Shown one piece after another: positions 1 to 6,451 of a DNA stretch of 14,024 nt. Position numbers and translations under genes: made by a program. The stretch is from NCBI GenBank assembly GCA_903895475.1, contig CAITUF010000084.1, forward strand, positions 1-14,024, written 5' to 3'. Source of the DNA: an uncultured Opitutia bacterium (GTDB taxonomy: Bacteria > Verrucomicrobiota > Verrucomicrobiia > Opitutales > UBA953). The notes under the pieces were generated by a model. The model was not told where the DNA came from. It did no database searches and saw only the letters and a list, made by a program, of their open reading frames with translations. The stretch's first letter is position 1; the number at the start of each line of letters is the position of its first letter.

Positions 1-651
1 CTCGAAGTGGGCGTACCCTTCTCCGACCCCTTGGCCGACGGCCTGACCAATCAGCTGGCCTCCCAGCGCGCCCTAGAATCAGGCATGACCTTCGATCACC
101 TGCTGGAGATCATGGCCGCTACGCGGGCTGCGACCGATAAGCCGATCGTTCTTTACTGCTACTACAACCTGCTCTTCTCGTTCGGCGTCGAAGCCTATTG
201 CGGCAAGGTTAAGGCCGCGGGCGGCGACGGACTGCTCGTGCTCGATTGCCCACCCGAAGAAGCGGGTGACCTCATCGCGGCCTGTAAGAAGCATGGTTTG
301 GCGAACGTCTTCATCGTGGCCCCGACCACGCCGCCAGCCCGCATCGCCCTCATCACGAAGCACGCTTCTGGCTTCATCTACTACGTTTCCCGCGAAGGCG
401 TCACCGGCGAACGTTCGGAGCTCGCCGCCAACCTTTCCTCGGCTGTGGCCGAGATTCGTAAGCACACTTCCCTGCCCGTCTGCGTTGGCTTCGGTATCTC
501 GAGCGCCGCCCACGTCCAAGCCGTCGGTAAAGTCGCCGATGGCGTCGTCGTGGGCAGTGCCCTCGTCAACGTCATCGCCGCGCACAAGGATAAGCGCAGC
601 GAAGCCGCCGCCGCCATCGGCGCGAAGGTCCGGGAGTTGAAGGGACTGTAA
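1..651 (+). CDS. trpA: Tryptophan synthase alpha subunit, 5' end cut off by the window
   Basis: TrpA cleaves indole-3-glycerol phosphate to indole and glyceraldehyde-3-phosphate, and passes indole to TrpB in the cytosolic alpha2-beta2 complex. The frame is open from base 1, so no start is visible. The first residues read LEVGVPFSDPLADG, the family's active-site signature. Residues 2 (Glu) and 13 (Asp) correspond by spacing to the catalytic Glu49 and Asp60 of the E. coli enzyme, so about 47 residues are missing upstream. The 216 visible residues plus 47 give about 263, normal for TrpA. The phosphate-binding end of the barrel is also visible (VGFGISSAAHV, then ADGVVVGSALV). The preceding gene is probably trpB, but it lies outside the window. 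The stop is TAA, followed by a long repeat-rich gap, so trpA looks like the last gene of its unit. Confidence 0.96.
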   Translation, partial: LEVGVPFSDPLADGLTNQLASQRALESGMTFDHLLEIMAATRAATDKPIVLYCYYNLLFSFGVEAYCGKVKAAGGDGLLVLDCPPEEAGDLIAACKKHGLANVFIVAPTTPPARIALITKHASGFIYYVSREGVTGERSELAANLSSAVAEIRKHTSLPVCVGFGISSAAHVQAVGKVADGVVVGSALVNVIAAHKDKRSEAAAAIGAKVRELKGL

Positions 652-733
652 GTTAGGGGACAAGTTGGCAAGGGGACACGGGGACAAGGGGAATCACAGG
701 TAGGCGCGTGGCTTCGCCGTGCCCTCCGCAAAC

Positions 734-778
734 TTTTGCACGTTTGCACAGGCCGTAGGCCGTTTTGCACCTTTGCGC
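734..778. repeat. Direct repeat around a short palindrome
   Basis: TTTTGCACGTTTGCAC (734-749) and TTTTGCACCTTTGCGC (763-778) match at 14 of 16 positions and lie 13 bp apart. Between them is a small palindrome with GGCC arms and a GTA loop (751-761). A related phrase (CTTTGCACTTTC) occurs just before the MFS gene. The function is unknown. Confidence 0.5.
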
Positions 779-831
779 TGCATCATCCCCCATCCCCTCC
801 ATCCGCTATCCCCGCTGTTAAGATGCAACTA

Positions 832-852
832 GGACAGCACGCAGTGCTGTCC
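832..852 (+). repeat. REP-like 21-nt hairpin, copy 1
   Basis: The arms GGACAGCAC (832-840) and GTGCTGTCC (844-852) pair perfectly over 9 bp around a GCA loop (841-843). The hairpin is preceded by CTA and followed by CTACCTC. The same flanks, loop and geometry recur at 7905-7925 with different but still fully paired stem bases, and on the other strand at 7855-7875. This looks like a dispersed hairpin repeat. There is no T-tract after it, so it is not a standard intrinsic terminator. Confidence 0.75.
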
Positions 853-870
853 CTACCTCAAACAATGCCA

Positions 871-885
871 CGCCGCAAAGCGGCG
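871..885. repeat. Short GC hairpin, 6-bp stem with AAA loop
   Basis: CGCCGC (871-876) pairs perfectly with GCGGCG (880-885) around AAA. It lacks the flanks of the 21-nt hairpin family. It could act as a processing or termination structure for trpA, but it lacks a following T-tract. Confidence 0.45.
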
Positions 886-928
886 ACACAACCCCATGTC
901 CCCATGTCACCATGTCAACCTGTCCCCT

Positions 929-945
929 CGCGGCCTTCAGCCGCG
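929..945. repeat. Short GC hairpin, 6-bp stem with 5-nt loop
   Basis: CGCGGC (929-934) pairs perfectly with GCCGCG (940-945). It directly follows the right arm of the 37-nt inverted repeat. Its role is unknown; it may be another dispersed repeat. Confidence 0.4.
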
Positions 946-1087
946 CTCATCTTTACACTGCATCCCCTTTTCGGGCTCCCCCTTCCCGGTTCCCGGTCCC
1001 CCTTTGAGTTAATGCTCTTGCCAACCCCCTCCCCCTCCGCACTTTCCCAATGGTCCTAACTTCGTTGGGGCCACGCACCTACCCAGC

Positions 1088-2029
1088 ATGGCCAAACAAG
1101 AATCCTGGACGAAAAAAGACCTCACGGGCATCGAGGAACTCTCCCGAGCCGAGATCGAATTCCTTTTTCGCCAGGCCGACCGCTTCCTGCCCGCCCTCGC
1201 GCCTGGCAAGGGGCTCGACCTGATGCGTGGTCGGACGGTGGTGAACCTCTTCCTAGAACCCAGCACGCGCACGCGCACGGCTTTCGAAATCTCCGCCAAA
1301 AAGCTCGGGGCTGAAGTCGTCTCCATCAACACGACGGCCTCCTCCCTCGTGAAGGGCGAAACCCTCCGCGACACGGCCATGAACATCCGCGCCATGGGCG
1401 TGGACGCCATCGTCATGCGCCACTCCTCGGCCGGGGCCGCCCGCTACCTCGGCAACGCCCTCGACATCTCCGTGATCAACGCCGGCGACGGCGCGCATGA
1501 GCACCCCACGCAGGCCCTGCTCGACGCTTTCACCATCCGCCAGCGCTTCGGTAAAGTTCAGGGCCTCAAGGTCACGATCCTCGGCGACATCCTCTTCAGC
1601 CGCGTGGCCCGCTCGAACATCCTCTGCCTCAGCAAGCTCGGCGCCGAGGTCACCCTCGCCGGGCCCGCCACCCTCGTCCCCGCCACGTTAAAAGAAGCCT
1701 ACCCGCAGGTCCGCATCGTGCACGACCTCAAGAAGGCCCTCTCGGGTGCCGATGCCGTGATGCTCTTACGCATCCAGCACGAGCGCCAGACGACGACCCA
1801 CTTCCCTTCCCTCGGCGAATACACGTCGCAGTTTGGCCTCAACGCCGAACGCGACGCTTGGCTCAAGCCCGAGGCCATCGTCATGCACCCCGGCCCGATT
1901 AACCGCGGCGTCGAAGTTGAAAGCGAAGTCGCTGACGGCCCCCGCTCGGTCATCCTCGAGCAAGTCCGTAACGGCGTCGCCGTCCGCATGGCCGTCCTTC
2001 ACCTCTGTACCGGAGCCATCGCCCGATGA
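1088..2029 (+). CDS. pyrB: Aspartate carbamoyltransferase catalytic subunit
   Basis: The enzyme joins carbamoyl phosphate and L-aspartate to N-carbamoyl-aspartate, the committed step of pyrimidine synthesis, in the cytosol. It has 313 residues, normal for a catalytic chain. The carbamoyl-phosphate loop is FLEPSTRTRTAF (Ser59-Thr60-Arg61-Thr62-Arg63). Other motifs are a mobile-loop lysine near Lys89 (KGETLRDT), MRHS at 110-113, HPTQALLD from His139, LRIQHER at 227-233 and HPGPINRGVEV from His267. The ATG at 1088 is preceded by a C-rich leader with no Shine-Dalgarno. The stop overlaps the next gene's start (ATGA), so the two are probably translationally coupled. No pyrI-type regulatory gene is adjacent; the partner is instead a dihydroorotase homologue, as in class A transcarbamoylases. 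Confidence 0.97.
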   Translation: MAKQESWTKKDLTGIEELSRAEIEFLFRQADRFLPALAPGKGLDLMRGRTVVNLFLEPSTRTRTAFEISAKKLGAEVVSINTTASSLVKGETLRDTAMNIRAMGVDAIVMRHSSAGAARYLGNALDISVINAGDGAHEHPTQALLDAFTIRQRFGKVQGLKVTILGDILFSRVARSNILCLSKLGAEVTLAGPATLVPATLKEAYPQVRIVHDLKKALSGADAVMLLRIQHERQTTTHFPSLGEYTSQFGLNAERDAWLKPEAIVMHPGPINRGVEVESEVADGPRSVILEQVRNGVAVRMAVLHLCTGAIAR

Positions 2030-3336
2030 ACACCGACGAACACACTCCCCTCTGGATCCGCGGCGCCCGCGTGATCGACCCGTCCGTCGGCCGCGACGAC
2101 ACCCGCGGCGAGGTCTTCGCCAAGGACGGTCGCTTCGTCGACAAGCTGTCGAAGACCGACCAAGCCCGTGCCCAGGTCATCGACGCCGCCGGGCTCATCC
2201 TCGCCCCCGGCTTCGTTGACCTCAACTGCCGCCTCGGTGAACCGGGTCGCGGCGCCCGCGAGAGCATCCGCGCCGGCACCCTCGCCGCGGCCGCCGGTGG
2301 TTTCACGTCCGTGGTCATCATGCCCGACTGCCTCCCGGCGGCGGACAATGTTGGCACGATTCAACTCATCCGTGAACTCTGCGACCGCGACGCTTCGGTA
2401 CGCGTCTTGCCCGCCGGCACCTTGACCAAGGGCCACGAAGGCAAGGCCCTCGCGCCGATTGGCTCGCTCAAAAAAGCGGGCGTCGTCGCTGTGACTGACA
2501 CCACCTCCGGCGTGCAGAACAACGAGATCATGCGTCGTGCGCTCGAGTATGCGGCGATGTTCGACCTCGTCGTGCTCGACCACTGCCAAGACAGCAGCAT
2601 GACCGATGGTGCCCAGATACATGAAGGCGCCTGGTCCCTCCGTCTCGGCCTCCGCGGCTACCCACGCGCCGCCGAAGAAATCGTCGTCTCGAGTGACTGC
2701 GTGCTCGCTGGCCTCACCAAGGCCCGCATCCACCTGCAGCACCTGTCCTCTGGTGGTTCCGCCGAAATCGTCCGCCGCGCCAAGGCCGCTCAGGCCTCGG
2801 TCACCGCTGAGGTGTCCGCGCTCCACTTACTCCTCACCGACGCCGCGCTGGCCCAATACGACACGTGCCTAAAGCTCAACCCGCCCCTGCGCGAAGAAGC
2901 CGACCGCCAAGCGCTCATCGCGGCGCTCGTCGACGGGACGATCGACGCCATCTGTTCTGACCATTCGCCCTGCACGGCCACTGAGAAGGACTGCGAGTTC
3001 GACCTCGCTCCCTTCGGCGCGGCGACGCTCGAAACCGCTTTCTCTGCCGCCTACGAAGCCATCGTCGCCGACGGCCATGCGGACTTAACGCTTCTGCTGC
3101 AGCGCCTCACCAGCGGCCCAGCCCGCGCGCTGGGCCTCGACGCTGGTACGCTCCGCATCGGCGGCCTCGCTGACCTCGTACTCATTGACCCCAAGGCCAC
3201 CTGGAAGCCTTCCGCGAAAACCTTACTTTCGAAGTCGGGCAATAACCCGCTCCTTGGCCGCACGCTCAAGGCGCGCATCCGCTCAACGTTCGTCGGCGGT
3301 AAGCTCGTCACCAAGGACGGCCAACCGGCGAAGTAA
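2026..3336 (+). CDS. Dihydroorotase-like protein, probably non-catalytic (PyrC'/pseudo-DHOase)
   Basis: This 436-residue amidohydrolase of the class I dihydroorotase family starts inside the pyrB stop (ATGA overlap). True dihydroorotases carry HxH for the metal centre in a motif like DxHxHLREPG. Here residues 65-74 read DLNCRLGEPG, so both histidines are replaced (Asn67, Arg69). Other family positions remain: Asp158 in VTDTT, His186 in LDHCQD, His239 in LQHLSS, NPPLREEADR at 285-294 and Asp312 in CSDHSP. A normal C-terminal amidohydrolase segment follows (GLADLVLIDP). In Pseudomonas a similar HxH-less homologue (PyrC') overlaps pyrB by 4 bp and is needed to assemble the transcarbamoylase rather than for catalysis. 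I infer the same structural role. A functional pyrC would then lie elsewhere. The alternative is an active enzyme using other ligands, since several metal-site residues persist. Confidence 0.85.
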   Translation: MNTDEHTPLWIRGARVIDPSVGRDDTRGEVFAKDGRFVDKLSKTDQARAQVIDAAGLILAPGFVDLNCRLGEPGRGARESIRAGTLAAAAGGFTSVVIMPDCLPAADNVGTIQLIRELCDRDASVRVLPAGTLTKGHEGKALAPIGSLKKAGVVAVTDTTSGVQNNEIMRRALEYAAMFDLVVLDHCQDSSMTDGAQIHEGAWSLRLGLRGYPRAAEEIVVSSDCVLAGLTKARIHLQHLSSGGSAEIVRRAKAAQASVTAEVSALHLLLTDAALAQYDTCLKLNPPLREEADRQALIAALVDGTIDAICSDHSPCTATEKDCEFDLAPFGAATLETAFSAAYEAIVADGHADLTLLLQRLTSGPARALGLDAGTLRIGGLADLVLIDPKATWKPSAKTLLSKSGNNPLLGRTLKARIRSTFVGGKLVTKDGQPAK

Positions 3337-4269
3337 ATGGATACGCCCCTCGGCTGGCGCGACTACCTCTTCGTCGCCTGGATGCTAGCCACGACACTAG
3401 CGGGTGTCTGGTACCTGACGCGTAGCCTCGCCCATCCCGCGGTGGACCACCCGCGCAGGGTCTTCAGTTCCGACCTGCCGAGGTGGGTCGTGCAGGTTGT
3501 GACGTTCCTCCTCTCGCCGGCGCCGATCATCATCTTCCTCGTCTGCATGGCGGGGGCTGGCCTCATCCTGGGTAGTACGGCTAGCCTCTTCGGGACTGGC
3601 ATGCTCGCCCAAGCCGTGATGGGCCTGACTGGCCAAGGCCTGGCCGCGCTGACGCTTATCGTCTTTACCTTGGCGGCCCCCGGCACCGTCCATTGGGCCC
3701 CCAGCGCGAGCACCGCTCGCGAAACTCCGCCCCCGGAACCGACCGACGGGACTGATGAAATCCGCTTAGCGGGACGCGCCTTCCGCGTGAGCACCTTGCT
3801 CAAAACTTACTTATCGATTGTCGCCCTAACAATTGCCGCTGGGTTGATCTGGAAACTCTTCTACTATTTCTGCGAACTCCAGGGACAGGTCTTACCCGAC
3901 GAACCCCAGACCGTCGTCAAGATGGTGGTAGACTACGATTGGTCCGGTACCTGGGCGCCCATTGTGGTCTTCGGCCTTTCCATTGTCATCGGTGCCCCCA
4001 TCGCCGAGGAGCTCGCCTTCCGCGGCATGTTCTATCCGCTGCTCAAGGGCTGGTTACCGCGCGGCTACGCCATCGTCCTGACTGGCGTGGTTTTCGCCCT
4101 CATCCACGGCAGCCTCTCGGCCTTCCTGCCCCTCGCCGCCTTCGGTGCCGTGCAGTGCATCTTCCGCGACCGCTATGGCCTGCTGACCTGTATCGGCATC
4201 CATGTGCTCTTTAACCTAATTACCTTTATCTGGCTGAACATCGCGCCGAACGCAGCCATGCAGTTCTAG
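3337..4269 (+). CDS. CPBP (CAAX-like) intramembrane metalloprotease
   Basis: This is a 310-residue multi-pass membrane protein of the CPBP/Abi family, related to Rce1-type CAAX proteases. All three family motifs are visible: EELAFR (Glu224, Glu225, Arg229), FALIH (His257) and HVLFN (His289, Asn293). These are thought to form the metal-binding glutamate/histidine active site within the membrane. Hydrophobic segments lie at about 11-28, 53-80, 88-116, 154-175, 206-222, 244-257, 261-273 and 282-300. A hydrophilic proline-rich loop lies at 120-145. Its ATG directly follows the pyrC-like stop with no spacer, so it is probably co-transcribed and reinitiated. There is no known link to pyrimidine synthesis; substrates of bacterial members are mostly unknown. 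Some relatives act in bacteriocin immunity or prenyl-protein processing. Confidence 0.88.
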   Translation: MDTPLGWRDYLFVAWMLATTLAGVWYLTRSLAHPAVDHPRRVFSSDLPRWVVQVVTFLLSPAPIIIFLVCMAGAGLILGSTASLFGTGMLAQAVMGLTGQGLAALTLIVFTLAAPGTVHWAPSASTARETPPPEPTDGTDEIRLAGRAFRVSTLLKTYLSIVALTIAAGLIWKLFYYFCELQGQVLPDEPQTVVKMVVDYDWSGTWAPIVVFGLSIVIGAPIAEELAFRGMFYPLLKGWLPRGYAIVLTGVVFALIHGSLSAFLPLAAFGAVQCIFRDRYGLLTCIGIHVLFNLITFIWLNIAPNAAMQF

Positions 4270-4338
4270 CCGGCGACTAGGCGTTTCCTTGAGCGGAGGG
4301 TTGCGGACGGACCGAAATGCCTCCATCAAGGACGCACC

Positions 4339-5301
4339 ATGGGCGTCTTCACGAAGCAAAGCGAACTCAGTGTCGGTAAATTGACCGAGGGCGAAATCAT
4401 CGACCGTTTTGTCGCTACCTTGGCCGACGCTTGCCCAGCCTTTCCCGCCGGACCTGGGGGCGATTGCGCTATCTTCCCGGCCACGCAAGAACGTCCCTTC
4501 CGCGTTGCCACCATCGACTCCGTCGTCTTCGGTCGCCACTTCGACCTCTCCTGCCCTGGCGAGAAGGCCGGTGCCAAGCTTATCCAACGTAACCTCAGCG
4601 ACCTCGCCGCCGCGGGCGCGACGCCTGGTGACGCGCTACTGTCGATCCTGATGGGTCCTGACGTCGAAGTAAAATGGCTCGAGGACTTCGCCTATGGTGC
4701 TGGCCGTGCCGCCGCTCAAGCTGGGCTTAAACTCGTGGGCGGGGACGTCTGCCGTACTGGACCAGGCACCTTCAGCGCCACGCTCGCCGTCCAAGGATTC
4801 GCCTACCGGGTGCTCACCCGTCGCACCGCGCAAGTTGGCGATGTACTCTTTGTGACTGGTCACCTCGGTGGCTCGATCTACGGACACCATCTCAACTTCA
4901 AGGCCCGGCTAGCCGAAGGCGAATGGCTCTGCGCCCAAGGCGCCGTCACCGCGTGCACCGACCTCTCTGATGGCCTAGGTAAAGACTTACCCGGCCTACT
5001 CGGCCCCAAACTGGACGCACTGGTAGACCTAAAGAAGCTGCCGATCTCCGAGGCTGCCACCAAGCTCGCTCGCCAAGATGGTAAACCCGCCCTCGAGCAC
5101 GCCCTGCAGGATGGCGAAGACTACGAACTCCTCTTTACGGTGCGCGCCGACCAAGCCGACTTCATCGCGGCGACCTTTACTAAAACCTTCCCAGGCACCC
5201 CGCTGGCCACCATCGGCACCATCGCCAAGGGCAACGGTCGGCTCTGCGACGCCGTCGACCAGCAGCCCATCAAAGCCCAAGGATTCAGCCACTTCGGCTA
5301 A
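4339..5301 (+). CDS. thiL: Thiamine-phosphate kinase
   Basis: ThiL phosphorylates thiamine monophosphate with ATP to thiamine diphosphate, the active cofactor. Its 320 residues match the family. Visible AIR-synthase-like motifs are GPGGDCAIF (38-46), TIDSVVFGRHF (58-68), NLSDLAAAGATP (85-96), GGDVCR (134-139), TDLSDGL (207-213) and GEDYELLF (259-266). The usual GDD of the N-terminal metal site reads GGD (Gly41-Asp42), one acidic residue fewer; the other conserved aspartates are present. The chosen ATG has a ribosome binding site, AAGGA at 4328-4332, with 6 nt spacing. An ATG at 4317 is out of frame. The gene follows the protease gene by 69 bp with no evident terminator and may share its transcript. 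It converges with the small membrane-protein gene ending at 5318. Confidence 0.93.
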   Translation: MGVFTKQSELSVGKLTEGEIIDRFVATLADACPAFPAGPGGDCAIFPATQERPFRVATIDSVVFGRHFDLSCPGEKAGAKLIQRNLSDLAAAGATPGDALLSILMGPDVEVKWLEDFAYGAGRAAAQAGLKLVGGDVCRTGPGTFSATLAVQGFAYRVLTRRTAQVGDVLFVTGHLGGSIYGHHLNFKARLAEGEWLCAQGAVTACTDLSDGLGKDLPGLLGPKLDALVDLKKLPISEAATKLARQDGKPALEHALQDGEDYELLFTVRADQADFIAATFTKTFPGTPLATIGTIAKGNGRLCDAVDQQPIKAQGFSHFG

Positions 5302-5317
5302 GCCTTAGACTCGACCG

Positions 5318-5770
5318 CTAGAGCTTAAACTGGCGGATGATAACGAAGAGCGCAAAGATCAGCGAACAACCCGCGAAGGTCACCGTCGTCGTCTCGTAGG
5401 TGGAGAGCAGTTTCAGGACCTGGTCGAGTAACGTGATACAATCCTTGGTATCACGCTCGGCATTAATGAGCGCGGCGACCGCCTTATTAGCGGTCTCCTC
5501 GACCTTCTTATTATCCGACTTCGTGCCCTCATCCGTGATCAGGACGACGGCCGTCTCGGTCGACTTCATCGCCTTGCGGTAGGCATCCACGGAGGACTGA
5601 ATATTGACGGTGGCGCCGCGGACGCGCTCGGTGGTGTCCTTGAGCTCATGGCTGAACCATAGCCCGGCGAGGGAGACGAGGAGCGTCACCACGGTCATGC
5701 CGACGATGCCGGCTTCGGCTTGAACTAAGCCAGTCTTGGCGGTTCGACGTCTGGAACGGGTGGCACTCAT
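5318..5770 (-). CDS. Small two-TM protein of unknown function
   Basis: I do not recognise a family for this 150-residue protein. It has a basic N-terminus (RSRRRTAK), one transmembrane helix at about 21-39, an 85-residue hydrophilic, probably helical middle (45-125, rich in Thr, Lys, Glu and Ala), a second helix at about 127-146, and a short tail. The positive-inside rule puts both ends in the cytoplasm and the middle in the periplasm. The architecture recalls signalling or sensor proteins such as a bare four-helix ligand domain without an output module, but no motif supports this. It lies 27 bp downstream of the holin-like gene on the same strand and is probably co-transcribed. No Shine-Dalgarno is seen. 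The two stop codons of convergent thiL and this gene are 16 bp apart. Confidence 0.75.
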   Translation of the reverse strand: MSATRSRRRTAKTGLVQAEAGIVGMTVVTLLVSLAGLWFSHELKDTTERVRGATVNIQSSVDAYRKAMKSTETAVVLITDEGTKSDNKKVEETANKAVAALINAERDTKDCITLLDQVLKLLSTYETTTVTFAGCSLIFALFVIIRQFKL

Positions 5771-5797
5771 AGTTGGGTGGGTTTCATATTAAAGGGG

Positions 5798-6289
5798 TTA
5801 GCGCGGTTTACGCCGAGAGGGCTTGGGGGTCGGGACTGCAGCGTCTGGATTCTTGGGTTTGGAACGCTTACGTCCGGAGGAGCGCTTCCGGCCACGGCCC
5901 TTGGACTTCTTGTCCTTGATGCCAAGCTTGGCCTTAATGTTGTGGGAAATCCAGTCGACGAGCTCAGGCGCCAGCGCACCAGTCAGGCCTTGAATGATGG
6001 CCTTATTGATCGCGGACATCTCCCACTGGTAGGTAACAAAGAACGCGATGATGGCGAAAAGCGCGGCCGCGAGAATATGCTTTGCGGAACGCCGCCAGTT
6101 AGCGTCCGCAGCGTCGTCGATGAGTAACCGACCCACCATGGCGGCGGCGCCAATGAGTGAGACGATCCAGCCACCCTTCTTGAACGCGAGAATCGCGCCC
6201 TGAAAGTTATTGGTCACCGCATTCGGGTCCTTGACGGCCTTGACCGCTTCGACGGCAACATCCGCTAAAATAACGTCCAACGTCAGCAT
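5798..6289 (-). CDS. Holin-like small membrane protein with basic tail
   Basis: This 163-residue protein has two clear transmembrane helices (about 40-57 and 69-87) separated by a short polar turn (IDDAADANWRRS). A semi-hydrophobic segment follows (94-112, ending GLTGALAPELVDW), then a strongly basic tail rich in Lys, Arg and Ser (about 118-163). The helix-turn-helix layout with a tryptophan/arginine turn and a closing G-x-x-APEL segment resembles small phage holins of the LydA/holin_3 type, but this is recognition by eye. No phage structural or lysis gene lies nearby, so it may be a domesticated or unrelated membrane protein; the basic tail could bind nucleic acid or lipid head groups. The start has a good ribosome binding site (6297-6303) and an upstream promoter (6410-6437). 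Confidence 0.7.
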   Translation of the reverse strand: MLTLDVILADVAVEAVKAVKDPNAVTNNFQGAILAFKKGGWIVSLIGAAAMVGRLLIDDAADANWRRSAKHILAAALFAIIAFFVTYQWEMSAINKAIIQGLTGALAPELVDWISHNIKAKLGIKDKKSKGRGRKRSSGRKRSKPKNPDAAVPTPKPSRRKPR

Positions 6290-6296
6290 GTGCCTA

Positions 6297-6303
6297 CCTC
6301 TCT
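6297..6303 (-). promoter_or_regulatory. Shine-Dalgarno of the holin-like gene
   Basis: On the minus strand AGAGAGG lies 7 nt before the ATG that ends at 6289. It is the clearest ribosome binding site in the window and supports that start. Many plus-strand genes here have C-rich leaders with no such site. Confidence 0.65.
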
Positions 6304-6409
6304 AGCCGCCACGGCGTAGCCCGAAACAGGCGAAGGGATGGAACAAGGGGCAAGCACGCGAAGAGGAAGGCGACTATTCCGCCTAGGGCAGTCCAGTCGA
6401 CTTCTATGA

Positions 6410-6437
6410 TTTATAGGAAAAAGTCGTCCCGACTCAA
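6410..6437 (-). promoter_or_regulatory. Sigma70-like promoter for the two small membrane-protein genes
   Basis: On the minus strand TTGAGT (6432-6437, 4 of 6 to TTGACA) and TATAAA (6410-6415, 5 of 6 to TATAAT) are separated by 16 bp, within an AT-rich patch in otherwise GC-rich DNA. Transcription would start near 6403, about 114 nt before the holin-like ATG. Confidence 0.45.
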
Positions 6438-6451
6438 TCCCCAACCACCAC

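Larger units (their letters stand above)
655..928. repeat. 37-nt imperfect inverted repeat (arms 655-691 and 892-928)
   Basis: The left arm (655-691) is built from GGGGACA-type units and has four GGGG runs at 656-659, 672-675, 680-683 and 688-691. The reverse complement of 892-928 aligns to it without gaps and matches at 31 of 37 positions, counted by hand. The arms enclose 200 bp that contain other hairpins. A 14-nt piece of the left arm (665-678) recurs exactly at 6927-6940. The four G-runs could also form a quadruplex. Because the arms are low complexity, part of the match reflects composition, but the aligned GTTG and CA interruptions argue for shared ancestry. Confidence 0.6.
652..1087. 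other. Repeat-rich gene-free gap between trpA and pyrB
   Basis: No credible gene lies in these 436 bp. The one open plus-strand frame (736-1059) has a non-ATG start and a proline/serine-rich low-complexity product. The gap holds a G-rich block, its imperfect inverted copy about 200 bp later, a short direct repeat, one clean 21-nt REP-like hairpin (832-852) and two other hairpins (871-885 and 929-945). The last 100 bp are C-rich and end at pyrB; no convincing -35/-10 pair was found for pyrB. A degenerate copy of the 21-nt hairpin may sit at 703-723: it has GG and CC ends, is preceded by TA and followed by CTCC, but only 6 of 9 stem positions pair. Confidence 0.7.
6290..6451. other. Spacer and leader of the holin-like gene
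   Basis: This 162-bp minus-strand spacer lies between the DUF5069 stop and the holin-like start. It carries a promoter (6410-6437), a leader of roughly 110 nt and the ribosome binding site. No convincing small gene or terminator hairpin was found. Confidence 0.55.

Noticed and set aside
79..687. 202-codon minus-strand open frame over trpA
   Set aside because: It is antisense to a clear TrpA sequence. GC-rich third positions create long shadow frames throughout this window.
655..1000. CRISPR array in the repetitive first gap
   Set aside because: The repeats are few, unequal in length and spacing, partly inverted, and there are no cas genes.
736..1059. 107-codon open frame in the trpA-pyrB gap
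   Set aside because: It has a non-ATG start and a low-complexity Pro/Ser/His product, and it runs through several hairpins and the inverted repeat. No recognisable domain and no ribosome binding site.
1999..2826. 275-codon minus-strand open frame over the PyrC-like gene
   Set aside because: The Gly/Ala/Glu/Val-rich translation is typical of an antisense shadow, and the plus-strand frame has strong family motifs.
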